From Costus lasius (lineage: Eukaryota; Streptophyta; Magnoliopsida; Zingiberales; Costaceae): DNA of 64,000 nucleotides. Positions 1 through 12,439 of this stretch are shown here, piece by piece (the first letter of the stretch is position 1; each line of letters starts with the position of its first letter). Below the pieces are notes generated by a model. That model was not told the DNA's origin. It did no database searches and saw only the letters and a program-made list of their open reading frames with translations. The stretch is from assembly GCA_027563935.2 (NCBI GenBank), contig CM050447.1, positions 83,995,461 to 84,059,460 of the forward strand. Direction: 5' to 3'. A program made the position numbers and the translations under genes.

Positions 1-1709
1 ATATACTTGAGACTCTGGTGATCAGTGAACAGATCGAACTCCTGACCCAGTAAATAGTGACGCCATATCTTCAAAGCAAAGACTACGGCCGCCAACTCTA
101 AGTCGTGAGTAGGGTAGTTCAATTCATACTCCTTCAGTTGTCTCGAAGCATAGGCTACTACAGAACCCTTCTGCATCAAGACACAACCCAACCCTTTGCC
201 AGAAGCATCTGTATAAACAGTAAACCTTTCCCCATCACTAGGTATAATGAGGATCGGTGTACTAGTCAACCTTCTCTTCAGCTCTTGGAAGCTCTCTTCA
301 CACTTGTCATCCCAAATAAACTTAGCTTCCTTTCTGGTCAACTTAGTTAAAGGACCCGCCAGCTTGGAGAATCCCTCAACAAATCTCCGGTAGTAACCTG
401 CTAAACCCAGGAAACTCCTGATCTCAGTAGCACTAGTCGGTCTTCCCCAATTGAGAATGGCTTGCACTTTAACTGGATCCACAGACACCCCCTGACCAGA
501 AATCACATGTCCCAGAAAACTGATCTTCTCTAGCCAGAACTCACACTTACTAGCCTTGGCATATAATCGGTTCTTCCTCAGAACCTCCAGCACTCTGCGC
601 AAGTCACTGACATGATCTGAAGTAGTCCGTGAGTATACCAAAATATCGTCTATAAAGACTACCACACAAGAGTCAAGCAATTCATGGAATACCCTGTTCA
701 TCAAATCCATGAAAACGGCAGGTGCATCCGTCAGTCCAAAAGGCATAACTAAAAATTTGAAATGCCCATACCTGGTCCTGAAAGCAGTCTTAAATATATC
801 CTCATCCTTGACCCTAAGCTGATAATACCCTGATCTCAGATCAATCTTAGAGAACACTGTAGCTCCCTGTAATTGATCAAATAGATCATCAATTCTGGGA
901 AGAGGATACTTATTCTTGATAGTCACTTGGTTCAATTGCCTGTAGTCTATACACATCCTCAGGGTTCCATCTTTCTTCTTTACAAATAGCACAGGCGCTC
1001 CCCAGGGAGAAGCACTAGGCCGAATATACCCTTTCTCTAGCAATTCCTCCAGTTGTTTCTTAAGCTCGGCCAGCTCTGAAGTAGCCATGCGATAAGGAGC
1101 TCTGGAGATAGGTGCCGTACCTGGCGCCAACTCAATGCCAAACTCTACTTCTCTAATCGGTGGCAAGCCTGAAAATTCTTCAGAGAACACATCAGGAAAT
1201 TCTTTCACCACCGCCATCTGAGTCAAATCAGAAGTAGAATCATCCTGCACCTTAACATGCGCAAGATAACCCTTGCACCCATTAGCAAGTAATTTCCTGG
1301 CCTGCAGGAAAGATATCACATGCGGTCCTTGGTCTGACACTAGACCTCTCACAAACAGTCGATTCCCATCTAACAAATTCAAAGTGATTACTTTCTCAAA
1401 GCAATCCACAGAGGCATGATGGGAAGACAACCAATCCATTCCTAAGATGATATCATAATCTTGCATGTCTAAGAGGATTAGATCTACCAGAAACTCATAA
1501 CCCTCTACATGTACTACACAGTCAGCACAAACAGTATCTGTAGATAACGATTTTCCTAAGGGAGTACTCACAGACACAGCATAATTCATCACCTTAGGTA
1601 ACACAGGTAAACATGCAGCAAACTTAACAGATACAAAAGATAAATTTGCACCAGGGTCAAATAATATGCGGGCTAACTGATCAAATACGAATAAAGTACC
1701 TTCCACGAC
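1..1709 (-). CDS. Gypsy element G: Pol (protease, reverse transcriptase, start of RNase H), runs off window
   Basis: Read on the minus strand, the frame stays open from 1709 to the window edge. It encodes an aspartic-protease-like segment ([10 protein letters not shown] near 1640, then ILGMDWL near 1440), followed by a Ty3/Gypsy reverse transcriptase. The visible RT landmarks are the [13 protein letters not shown] block near 880, [14 protein letters not shown] near 820, and the catalytic FIDDILVYS near 640-665. The RNase H start ([10 protein letters not shown]) lies near 200-220. The enzyme copies the element's RNA into DNA in the cytoplasmic particle. Integrase and the 3' LTR must lie left of the window. 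The frame continues directly from Gag but is separated from it by an in-frame TGA at 1710-1712. I saw no other stop, so this is the best preserved coding region of the nest. Ty3/Gypsy is certain; a chromovirus lineage is likely but not resolved. Confidence 0.9.
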
Positions 1710-1712
1710 GGA

Positions 1713-2693
1713 TCAGGAAGCTCGTGTATCCTTCTCAGCCACAGCATAAACTCTAGTCTGGACTGTAGGCTTATCTGCGCCTCTAGGTTGCATCTCAAGT
1801 TCTCTGCAGTCCTTAGCCATGTGCCCTGGTTTCTTACACCTGAAGCATATACCATTCTTCCTATGACAGTCTTTCACTAGATGTCCCTTGAGCCCACAAT
1901 AACTACAAGTGATACCGTTTCTTACATCCCTGGCATCCCTGAACTGCTGCGGTGCATCCCTGGTCTGCTGCGGTGCCTTGTAGGAGTAAGGCTTATACCT
2001 GCTCTTCTTGTAGTCTTTATGCTTAGGGTACTTCTTACCCTTGCCGCCACTACCATACTGAGGAACCGCCACCTCAGCCGCAGGAATCACAGTCACGGCA
2101 ACATGAGAACTCCTCTCAGCTATGTATCTCTCAATGGTGCGTGCTCGCCCAACAGTCTCAACATAGGTCTCCAAATGCTGAGCACCAACCTGCTCTCTAA
2201 TGTCCCATCTGAGACCTCTGAGAAACTTAGTAGCTCTCCTCTTTTCAGTGTTTATCAGGTGAGGAGCATACTTTCCCAATTTCGTGAACTGTAATTCATA
2301 CTGGTCCACGGTCATATCACCCTGCTCCAGGTGAATAAATGCCACCTCTCGGTCCTCTACCAAACTATCTGGGAAGTACTTCTCGTTAAATCGAGACAAG
2401 AAGTAAGGCCAATCTACAGTCTCATGTCTTTCTTCGGCAAGTCTCACCACGCCTTTCCACCACTCATCTGCGTCAGCACGCATCATATAGGTGGTCAAAC
2501 ATAACTTATCTTCGTCCGAGCAACGCATAACTTGGAAAATCTTTTCCAAGCATAACTGCCAGTTCTCGGCATTACTGGATTCTGAGCCCCCATAAAAAGA
2601 ACTAGGACCCAGTTTCTGGAATTCACTCACAAGTGAAGCATAGCGCCATCTTAAATTCCTACACACACATTCCATAGTACGGAAATCAAACAT
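1713..2693 (-). CDS. Gypsy element G: Gag with two CCHC zinc knuckles
   Basis: This 326-residue frame is the capsid/nucleocapsid polyprotein of element G. The N-terminal half carries the retrotransposon Gag signature (WQLCLEKIFQVMRC, MRADADEWWKGVV, DWPYFLSRFNEKYFPDSL, GDMTVDQYELQFTKLGKYAPHL). The C-terminal part is basic and has two zinc knuckles, CSYCGLKGHLVKDC and CFRCKKPGHMAKDC. Only about 70 bases separate the primer binding site from the first ATG, so the leader is very short. The frame ends at TGA (1710-1712) in phase with Pol. Either one codon has mutated or Pol is made by stop readthrough; related elements usually have a single fused frame. Confidence 0.88.
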   Translation of the reverse strand: MFDFRTMECVCRNLRWRYASLVSEFQKLGPSSFYGGSESSNAENWQLCLEKIFQVMRCSDEDKLCLTTYMMRADADEWWKGVVRLAEERHETVDWPYFLSRFNEKYFPDSLVEDREVAFIHLEQGDMTVDQYELQFTKLGKYAPHLINTEKRRATKFLRGLRWDIREQVGAQHLETYVETVGRARTIERYIAERSSHVAVTVIPAAEVAVPQYGSGGKGKKYPKHKDYKKSRYKPYSYKAPQQTRDAPQQFRDARDVRNGITCSYCGLKGHLVKDCHRKNGICFRCKKPGHMAKDCRELEMQPRGADKPTVQTRVYAVAEKDTRAS

Positions 2694-2760
2694 AAACCTA
2701 TCAGGTGTCTAGCAATACACAAACATGTTTTCCCCCGAACTAAGTTTTAGCTAGCCAAAT

Positions 2761-2773
2761 TGCTCTGATACCA
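2761..2773 (-). other. Primer binding site of element G (initiator tRNA-Met type)
   Basis: On the minus strand this reads TGGTATCAGAGCA, the standard plant initiator-tRNA-Met primer site. It lies three bases inside the LTR end. This fixes G as a minus-strand element whose 5' LTR is at higher coordinates. Confidence 0.9.
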
Positions 2774-2776
2774 TTC

Positions 2777-2951
2777 TGTAACATACTGCTTAGTAAACAA
2801 ACTATTTATTAACTTGGTGAACCGATTTGCAACGTGGCCCAATTAATTAAAATGCTTAAGCCCAAGTTAACAATAGCAAGCCCACTAAGCCTTATATACC
2901 ATATAATCTCTTCTCCCACTTCCAATATGGGACTAAACTCGGGGTATTACA
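2777..2951 (-). repeat. 5' LTR of Gypsy element G (175 bp)
   Basis: The segment begins TGTAACA and ends ATTACA on the plus strand, so in element sense it is TGTAATACCCCGAG...TATGTTACA with TG/CA ends. The primer site abuts one end and the interrupted Copia reading frame abuts the other. A TATA box (TATATAAG in sense, about 2891-2898) makes it a plausible promoter despite the very short LTR. The adjoining five bases of Copia, 2952-2956 (CTTAG), should be one target duplication; the partner is outside the window. Confidence 0.85.
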
Positions 2952-5900
2952 CTTAGATCTATCTCTGTAGATCTTCACACCTAATACATAGGCTGCTTCT
3001 CCTAAATCTTTCATCTGGAAACATTTTCCTAACCATGCCTTAACCGCATGTAGATTAGGAATATCGTTTCCAATGATTAAGATATCATCGACGTAGAGGA
3101 CTAGGAAAGTAATCACGCTCCCACTAAACCTCTTATATACACACGGGTCATCTTCATTCTTGATGAAACCAAATTCACTGATTGATTCATCAAAATGAAT
3201 ATTCCAGCTTCTCGATGCTTGTTTAAGTCCATAAATGGACTTCTTTAATTTGCATATTTTATGACGATCTGATGGATTGATGAAACCTTCAGGTTGTGTC
3301 ATATACACATCCTCCTCTAATTTTCCATTAAGGAAAGCGGTCTTAACATCCATTTGCCAGATCTCATAATCATAATATGTCGCTATCGCGAGAATAATCC
3401 GAATAGACTTGAACATAGCTACAGGAGAAAAAGTTTCATCATAATCTATCCCGTAGATTTGTTTGAAACCTTTCGTAACTAGCCTGCCTTTATAGGTAAC
3501 CACGTTACCATCCATGTCAATCTTCTTCTTGAAGATCCACTTACAGCCTATAGGGATTACTCCCGGAGGCGGATCAACCAAATTCCAGACTTGGTTATCT
3601 GACATGGAGTCCATCTCGGCTCGCATAGCTTCAAGCCATCTCGCTGATTCTGGTCCACTGACCGCATCCGCATAAGTGAGGGGTTCATCATTAATGATGT
3701 AGACTCCGTCATAGCGCTCAGGCTGTTGACGGATCCTTCCCGATCTTCGCGGTTCCCGTGATATCTGAGCCTCAGGTTGTTCAGTAACCTGATCTACTGG
3801 CTCAGGCTCATCCAACTGTGCTTGACTAATTTGTCCATCTTCTGGATTCTCATCCAGATTTATTTCTCTCCCACTGGCCTCTTGCAGAAGAAATTCCTTC
3901 TCAAGAAAAATAGCCGTTCGAGCAACAAATACTTTGTTCTCTTTGGGATCGTAGAAATAATAACCCTTAGTTTCCTTAGGGTAACTGACAAAGATACATT
4001 TATCAGATCTGCTCTCCAGTTTCCCAGAGGCGAGCTTTTTGACATAAGCCTCGCAACCCCAGATCTTGATAAATGTCAAGCTCGGCTGTTTCCCATACCA
4101 TAACTCATATGGAGTCTTTGAAACGGCCTTGGATGGCACTCGGTTTAGTACCTTTGCAGCTGTCTCCAGTGCAAATCCCCAAAAGGAGTAAGGTAGAGTA
4201 GCCTGACTCATTATAGAACGAACCATATCCAGTAAGGTTCTATTTCTCCTCTCGGATACACCATTCCATTGTGGTGTTCCTGGCGGAGTGAGCTGTGAGA
4301 TAATCCCACACTCCTTCAGATAGTCAGTAAACTCTCGACTCAAGTATTCTCCACCTCGATCTGAACGAAGTGCTTTGATATTTCGGCCTAGCTGATTTTG
4401 TACTTCATTTTTGAACTCTTTGAACTTGTCAAAAGATTCACTTTTATGTCTCATTACATAGATATAACCATATCTACTGAAATCATCAGTAAAGGTAATG
4501 AAGTATGAATAGCCACCTTGGGCATGTTTACTAAATGGCCCACACACATCACTGTGAATGAGGTCAAGTAAACCTGAAGCCCTTTGACCTTTATTAGAAA
4601 AAGGAGACTTCATCATTTTGCCCATTAAACAAGCTTTGCATGTATCAAGCTCCTCATAGGAGAATGATCCCAGCAGTCCATGATCATGCAACCGCTTAAT
4701 GCGCTTCTTGTTAATATGGCCTAAACGACTATGCCATAGCAAGGTGCTTTCATCAGCATACTTGGCTTTCTTATTATCAATTTGTTGTACAGAACATTCC
4801 ATGTCCAACATGAATAACCCATTGTTAATCGACCCAGTAGCATAAACAATATTATCAAAGGAAATATAACACTTTGAAATTTTGCATTCAAAGGAAAACC
4901 CTTTCCTGACAAGAGCAGGAATAGAGATAATATTTTTAGTTATGCTCGGTACAAAATAACAATTGTCCAGTTCTAATACAAGACCAGATGGTAAAGAGAT
5001 GTGATATTCTCCTACAGCAACAGCAGCAACCCGTGCTCCGTTTCCTACTCGTAGGTCCACCTCATGCTGTCCCACCTGTCTTCTTCTCTTGAGTTCCTGC
5101 ACATTTGAACAAATGTGAACTCCACATGCAGTGTCCAACACCCATGAAATAAAAGAAGAAGATACCATGACTTCAGTCACGTAAATACCTGAGCTAGAAG
5201 CGAAAGGCTTGCTTCCCTTCTTATCTCCTTGGAGCTCTTTACAGTCCTTCTTCCAGTGACCTAGCTGGCCACAATGGAAGCATCTGTTGTCCTTCGACCG
5301 CTTCACCTTTTGTTTCAGAGCCTTGTTGTAGCTCTTGATAGGGGCTTTGCCCTTCTTCCCCTTCTTCTTGTTCCTAGAAGGAACCATTAGGACAGAGGAT
5401 GAAGGCGTTCCCTTCTCACGAGACTGAGTCTGCTCTGTAGTCAAGAGCATGTTCAGTAACTCTGCCGGCGTACAGTCGATCTTGTTCATATTAAAATTAA
5501 TGATGAACGGATCGAAAGAGGCCGGGAGAGACTGCAGGATAATGTCTACAACAAGCTCCTGATTGATGGTGTGTCCCAGTTTCTCTAGAGCCTCTTTGTA
5601 CCCAATCATCTTGAGTACATGAGCTCCCACTGGACTCCCTTCAGTCAGTTTGCTCTGAAAGAAAAGTTTAGTCAAATTATAGTGTTCAGTCCTTGCCTGT
5701 GCAGCATACAGCAACTTAAGATTTGCTATTATGTCAATAGTAGAAAAATCTTCATGCTGACGCTGCAGTTCAGGCGTCAAAAAACACAAGCATCAGGCAA
5801 GCGACATCAATGCTATCTTTGACATGCTTCTCATAAGCATCCCGAACCGCCCTTGCGGCGTTCGGAGCTGGTTGAGGCGGTATTGCCGTCTCGAGGACAT

Positions 5901-6003
5901 ACAGCTTCCTCTCAGCCTTAAGAACTATCTTAAGGTGTCCGTACCAGTCTGAGAAGTTTGGCCCAGCAAACTTCTCCCTTTCCAGTAGGGATCGCACATT
6001 GAA
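2952..6003 (-). pseudogene. Copia element A: Gag-Pol, cut by element G and frameshifted
   Basis: In sense order from about 6000 this encodes Gag, the zinc knuckle CFHCGQLGHWKKDC (about 5240-5285), the protease motif WVLDTACG (about 5115-5140), integrase (WHSRLGH zinc-binding region near 4735; core HSDVCGP and DRGGEYL; SERRNRT), and reverse transcriptase through YVDDILIIG (about 3070-3100). It stops at IYRDRSK, where the LTR of G begins at 2951. RNase H and the 3' LTR lie beyond the left edge. Two lesions are visible. A run of six A at 5779-5784 adds a base and breaks the Gag frame between 5997-5770 and 5789-2952. The Gag start codon seen in copy C is ACG here. Internal sequence is close to that of C throughout. 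Confidence 0.92.
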
Positions 6004-7843
6004 ATTCGTGGTGTTCGTTGCTGCAGTAATCTACAACAATGCAAGAACAGCAAGGTCAGTATCAATGTTAGAATCAATCCAGGACTTAAGAATGATTCTT
6101 TTCTCACTATTTTATCTGACTGAAAAATCCAGCAAAACAGCCCGAAAGAGTAAAACTCTTTTAGTGAGATGGGATCCAGATTTCATACTTGGTCTCCGCG
6201 TCCCGCTCAGGCGAGATAAGATGCACAGAGAGTACAAGCACTAATCTCTGGTAGGCAATCCCAGCCAATCGCCAACCCGTGCGATTCCCCTTCATCTGGG
6301 CAATCCAGCAGACTGTGCCAACTGAGTTGGTACAACACAGTCTCTGATCCCACAGATGGCTGCCTCCATATAGCTACCATATGCTCAATATGTAGCCTAC
6401 ATGGTCAAGCTGACCCGACCTACTCCCTGGACCACCACGTGCTATGCTGAGCAACAAGAAGCGATAAATCCCTTCTCTGTAACACGCAGGTGTAATCTCA
6501 CACCGTCTGAAGATAGATGGGCGTGCCCACTGAGTGGGTACAACACGGCCCCAACGATAGTCAGAACAGTGAGGTTTCGCGTCAGAAGGCTATCGTGCTT
6601 GATATTTAACGTTGGATTTTAACGGTCCTTTTATCTTCTTACTATCATTCAACTCCTATGGTGATAGCAGAAGAATAAATCATGCATTCTCTAAATTACT
6701 TAAATAGTAAATTAAAAGCATGATGATCTTATGTGGTAAAAGCCCATTAAGCCTAAGTAAGACCTTAATTTAACTTAAGTCTTCACTCGAGCCTTTTGCA
6801 ATTCATTTGGCCCAACCCGGGCCCAAGCGCCCACTGCAGCTCAGGTGCGCACACCAGGTAAAATGCGCCTGTCCTAGAGTCGAACTCTAGACCTCCCACT
6901 GGGGGAGCCAGCTGCTGCATGCGCCTTTGCCATGTGTGCTTTGTGCTCTTGTCTGATCAAATTACAATTTAATCTATCTAGACAAGATTGACTCGCAGGT
7001 CAATTATACATTAACATAAATTCAAATGTGATTCGCAGATCACAAAAATAATTTATAATTAATTAATCCAGGCACGCAGGCCCCAGCACAGCACACATTA
7101 AATTGGGCAACCCACATAAGATGAAATAAACATCAAACATGGTATACAATCAACATGTGATCCAAAAACAAGAAATAAAATTTTCGAAAAACCCATTGGC
7201 ATCAATTTTATTTCCTTATGTGCCCTACTACCTTACAACGGTCCATTAATAGGGATCCACTCATCAGACCTAGTCAGACCCACTGCCCTTGCATGCACCA
7301 AGTCATAACTGACTTGAGTCGACCTAGTGGTCAACGATGCATGCGTTAAGGGCTGAACGACACTCATGAGTTCTGGCAAGCGGGCGTGACCCCGGGCCTA
7401 ACTCATGTGCGTTCACTGGTTGTCTCAACCAGACATCGCTACACGCCTGTCTGCAGTCGACCTATAGCCACCTCATGCTTGCGCATAGGTGCCATCTGGT
7501 CGACCCATCTAGGCTGTTAGATGGTCTGATCAGACTGTTGGGTCTAGACTCGATTGATGACTTCAACCCTAATAACCCGTCTAAGATTTTAAAGCAGGCG
7601 CATATGTAGATCTAGGTAATGGGCGCGCATGATAATTATATTGTGTTTGTGAAAACAACTTTCATATTCTCATTAGAAGAGTAACATGCGCTTAGCCATG
7701 TAAGAAACTTTCATCTAAGTTAACATGCGCAAACAAATATATCATATGCGCAAGCTTAATGAAAATTACATGTAGATCTATCAATCAAAAGCATTAGCAT
7801 ACTTGGATCACAACAAGCAATCATATGCATGAAGCCAAACCGT
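6004..7843 (-). other. Leader (5' untranslated internal region) of Copia element A
   Basis: About 1.84 kb of non-coding sequence lies between the primer site and Gag, as in Angela/BARE-1-type Copia elements. It aligns by eye with the leaders of B (10662-12424) and C (18256-20056). It contains three short inverted repeats at 6202-6215, 6318-6330 and 6526-6538 that recur at matching places in B and C. No reading frame here looks real. Confidence 0.8.
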
Positions 7844-7857
7844 GGCTTTGATACCAA
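7844..7857 (-). other. Primer binding site of Copia element A
   Basis: The minus strand reads TTGGTATCAAAGCC. This is the initiator tRNA-Met site with one change (CAAAG for CAGAG) compared with elements B, C, D and G. It abuts the LTR that starts at 7859. Confidence 0.85.
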
Positions 7858-7858
7858 T

Positions 7859-9505
7859 TGAAAGGGGGAAGAAACCCTATAAGGCGCATATATATAAAAA
7901 TTTTCTAGGGTTTCATGAAGATCGGATGTGGCTTAACATATGATCAACTTAAGCATAGACATGAAACAAGGAGATGTTACCATGGCCATGAGTGGCGGCT
8001 TGGAAGAAGATAGAGAGCAAGTTGGCTCTCCTCCAAAGAAATCGCACACAAGGTGATGGAGCTTGCTTCCTTGCGCGTCCTTTGTGCTAGCAAAGACGCC
8101 AAGGTATCCTTTAGTGTGGAGGAGATGAGATGATGCTCTTGCTGGCTGAAAGCTCTCTCTCTTTTCGTCAAAACAACAACCACGACGAACAACACAAGAG
8201 AGCCTTTCGAAGAGAAGAGGCGTTGAGGCGTTGAAGCGTTACATGACTTCCAAAAATGGAAAGTCATGAAACCATGAGTTCATGTTTTGTGAACCAACCA
8301 AAACGCCAACTCAATTGAACCATGCGTTCACATATGTGAACCGGTTCAATCCTATTCGGTTCTATTACATTTGGTTCAAAGACCAAATCAAACCAAGCCA
8401 TGGTCTAGATCTCATTGAACCAAATGGTTCAAGATCTAACCATTCATCTCTTGATGCTCTTGATCTCATCGATCAAGTATCAATATTCTCAATCGAAGCT
8501 TACCGATCTCAAGCCCTAATCAATCAAACATGATCAGACCAGATCTCACTTACAATCAGAGTTTAAATCCCTTTAAACTGAACCAAAACAATTAAGTCCA
8601 CACGATCTGACTTAAGTAAGCCATATCATCAAATTGTGCGACCCTAAGGGTTTCCTTTAAATGTCGGTAACGATAACTTACGTTATCACGAACAGAGAGG
8701 GGTATCTTGCAACACATCACTGTCTCCCGATATAAAGGAAAGAGTCTTCCAAGACTACACCCAAACCACAGCACAAGTGTGAACCCAAGTCACTTGACAT
8801 ATGTGTTTCCTTTGCCACTGGACGTTCTTATTGGACAAGCGTGTCAAGCCTGTAATTCCAATATGATGAGAATGATTAGATCAGATGAACATAGTCATCT
8901 GGGTATGGCCATACACTTTCTCAATCATCTCATCCAGGGGGCCCCTTTAGAACATCACACTCCAAATAAGGAGACGGCAATCCTATATCTATCACTAGTA
9001 CCCTGACATGACTCATGCTCATTATCCAAGATAGTCTATAACCATTATATTTCAAATGATATTGAACTACCTCAAAACAATGCCAATCATCATTTAGAAA
9101 TACAAGTGATCTCAAGTCAGAGGAAATATGCTACTTGTTTGCATATAAGGATTATTCACATTGTGACAAGCAATTGAATATCCTACGTAGGGTCTGTCCA
9201 GTACATCCAATGTACCCATGAGTCTACATGTTATTCCATGCTCGAAGCATCCTATAAGATTAGAACACATACTAGTCTCAATCATATCAAGGCTGTCTCA
9301 TGTTCACCAAGATATCTCGACTAAGGACAATACTACATGTCAGCCAAGCTGAACAGCATTGAGACATTATTCAGAAGTATACATATTGCAGCAGATGATG
9401 TAACAACCTGAATAACAACCATTGCCTTTATAAACATAGAGTTTATACATGATACTGATATAATCCCAAGGCCTCAAACATTAGCCTTAAGGGCATACCC
9501 CAACA
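7859..9505 (-). repeat. 5' LTR of Copia element A (1647 bp)
   Basis: The plus strand runs TGAAAGGGGG...GGGCATACCCCAACA; in sense it is TGTTGGGGTATGCCC...CTTTCA. It shows clear similarity along its length to the LTRs of C (16564-18240) and B (12440-14122), and to the solo LTR at 54724. On its outer side the sequence enters, with no spacer, the protease coding region of element B at 9506. That shows insertion into B rather than a tandem element sharing an LTR. Confidence 0.9.
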
Positions 9506-10668
9506 CCAGTAGCATAAACAATATTATCAAATGAAATACAACACTTTAAAGTTTTGCATTCAAAGGAAAACCCTTTCCTGACAAGAGCAGGAATAGAGAT
9601 AATATTCTTAGTTATGCTCGGTACAAAATAACAATTGTCTAGTTCTAATACAAGACCAGATGGTAAAGATATGTTATATTGCCCTATAGCAACAGCAGCA
9701 ACCCGTGCCCCGTTTCCAACCCGTAGGTCCACCTCATGCTGTCCCACCTGTCTTCTTCTCTTGAGTTCCTGTACATTTGAACAAATGTGAACTCCACATG
9801 CAGTGTCCAACACCCATGAAATAGAAGAAGATACCATGACTTCAGTCACAAAAATACCTGAGCCAGAAGCGAAAGGCTTGCTTCCCTTCTTATCTCCTTG
9901 GAGCGCTTTACAGTCCTTCTTCCAGTGACCCAGCTGGCCACAATGGAAGCATCTGTTGTCCTTCGACCGCTTCATCTTTTGTTTTAGAGCTTTGTTATAG
10001 CTCTTGATAGGGGCTTTGCCCTTCTTCCCCTTCTTCTTGTTCCTTGAAGGAACCATCAAGACAGAGGATGAAGGCTTTCCCTTTTCAAGAGTCTGCTCTG
10101 TAGTACAGAGCATGTTCAGTATCTCTGCCGGTGTACAGTCGATCTTGTTCATATTAAAATTAATGATGAACGGATCGAAAGAGACCGGGAGTGACTGCAA
10201 GATAATGTCTACAACAAGTTCCTGATTGATGGTGTGTCCCAGTTTCTCTAGAGCCTCTTTGTACCCAATCATCTTGAGTACGTGAGCTCCCACTGGACTC
10301 CCTTCAGTCAGTTTGCTCTGAAAGAAAAGTTTTGTCAAGTTATAGCGTTCTGTCCTTGCCTGTGCAGCATACAGCATTTTGAGATTTGCTATAATTTCAA
10401 TAGCAGATAAATCTTCATGCTGACGCTGCAGCTCTGGCGTCATAGACGCAAGCATAAGGCAAGCGACATCAATGCTATCATTGACATGCTTCTCATAAGC
10501 ATCCCGAACCGCCCTTGCGGCGTTCGCAGCGGGTTGAGGCGGTATTGCCGTCTCAAGGACATACAGCTTCCTCTCAGCCTTAAGAACAATCTTAAGGTGT
10601 CCGTACCAGTCTGAGAAGTTTGGCCCAGCAAACTTCTCCCTTTCCAGTAAGGATCGCACATTGAACCC
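9506..10668 (-). pseudogene. Copia element B: Gag and protease fragment, cut by element A
   Basis: In sense this gives a Gag almost identical in layout to copy C (LLEREKFAGPNFSDWYGHLK onward), the zinc knuckle CFHCGQLGHWKKDC, and the protease motif WVLDTACGVHICSN. It ends at FDNIVYATG, where the LTR of A begins. The rest of B lies left of the window, behind A. The bases 9506-9510 (CCAGT) should be the target duplication of A. The codon that is ATG in C is ACA here, so the nearest in-frame codon that can start is a GTG four codons downstream. Confidence 0.9.
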
Positions 10669-12424
10669 TGTGGTGTTCGTTGCTACAGGAATCTACAACA
10701 TAGCAAGAACAACAAGGTCAGTATCCATGTTAGAATCATTCCAGGACTTAAGAGTGATTCTTTTCTCACTATTTTATCTGACTGAAAAATCCAATAAAAC
10801 AGTCCGAAAGAGTAAAACTCTTTTAGTGAGATGGGATCCAAATTTCATACTTGGTCTCCGTGTCCCGCTCAGGCATGCCAATCGCCAACCCGTGCGATTC
10901 CCCTTCATCTAGGCAATCCAGAAGACTGTGCCAACTGAGTTGGTACAACACAGTTTCTGATTCCACAGATGGCTGCCTCCATATAGCTAACATATGCTCA
11001 ATATGTAGCCTACATGGTCAAGCTGACCTGACCTACTCCCTGGACCACCACGTGCTATGCTGAGCAACGAGAAGCGATAAATCCCTTCTCTGTAACACGC
11101 AGGTGTAACCACACACCATCTGAAGATAGCTGGGCGTGCCCACTGAGTGGGTACAACACGGCCCCAACGATAGTCAGAACAGTGAGGTTTCGCGTCAGAA
11201 GGCTTACGTGCTTGATATTTAACGTTGGATTTTAACGGTCCTTTTATCTTCTTACTAACATGCATATCCTATGGTGATAGCAGAAGATTAACTCATGCAG
11301 GTGCTAATATTACTTAAACAGTAAATAGAAAGCACAATGATCTTATGTGGTAAACGCCCATTAAACCTAAGTAAAACCCTAGTTTTACACAAGTCTTCAC
11401 TTGTGCTCTTCATGGGTCTTTTGCACTTCATCTGGCTCAGCCCGGGCCCAAGCGCCCTCTGCAGCTCAGATGCGCCCACCAGGTAGCATGCGCCTGTACT
11501 ATAGTCGAACTCTAGGCCTCCCACTTGCTGCATGCGCCTCTGCCATGTATGCTCTGTGCTCATGTCTGATTAATTTACATTTAATCTATCTAGACATGAT
11601 TTGACTCGTAGGTCAATTACACATTAACATAAATTAAAATGTGATTCGCAGATCACAAAAATAATTTACAATTAATTAATCCAGGCACGCAGGCCCCAGC
11701 ACAGCACATAAATAGGGCAGCCCACATAAGATGAAATAGACATGCAATCAGGTTAAACAAACAACATGTGATCCATACAGGAAAGTAAAATTTTTGAAAA
11801 ACCCCACGGTATCAATTTTATTTCCTTATGTGCCCTACTACCTTACAACGGTCCATTAATAGGGATCCACTCATCAGACCAAGTCAGACCCACTGCCCTT
11901 GCATGCACCAAGTCATAACTGACTTGCGTCGACCTCATGGTCAACAATGCATGCCTTAAGGGCTGAACGTCCCACATGATTTCTGGCAAGCGGGTGTGAC
12001 CCCGGGCCTTAATCATGATCGTTCACTGGTTGCCTCAATCAGACATCGCTAAACGCCTTTCTGCAGTCGACCTATAGCCACCTCATGCTTGCGCATAGGT
12101 GCTATCTGGTCGACCCATCTAGGCTGTCAGATGGTCTGATCAGGCTGTTGGGTCCAGACTAGACTGACGACTTCAACCCTAGTAACCCGTCTAAGTATTT
12201 CAAGTAGGCGCCGATAGATCTATATGGAATCGCGCATGAAATAAATATTGTTTGAAAACAACTATGAAAAATGCGCACACTTCTTATAACAATGATACAT
12301 GCACAAACATTTTATGTAAACATAGCATCAAGTAAGCGCATGTAACTGTGAAGAAGATCTATCCTATAAGTCAAGCATGGATCACAATCACATCATGGCA
12401 ATCATATGAATCATACCGAAACTA
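10669..12424 (-). other. Leader of Copia element B
   Basis: About 1.75 kb of non-coding leader is homologous to those of A and C. Inverted repeats sit at 10931-10943 and 11139-11151. The third one of the set, expected near 10866, is cut by a deletion of roughly 50 bases relative to A, between CCGCTCAGGC and ATGCCAATCG. Confidence 0.78.
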
Positions 12425-12438
12425 TGCTCTGATACCAA
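12425..12438 (-). other. Primer binding site of Copia element B
   Basis: The minus strand reads TTGGTATCAGAGCA, matching initiator tRNA-Met, immediately inside the LTR that starts at 12440. Confidence 0.88.
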
Positions 12439-12439
12439 T

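Noticed and set aside
5770..5997. Separate small gene starting MRSLLEREKFAG
   Set aside because: The first codon is GTG and the frame is simply the N-terminal piece of Gag of A, separated by a one-base insertion in an A run.
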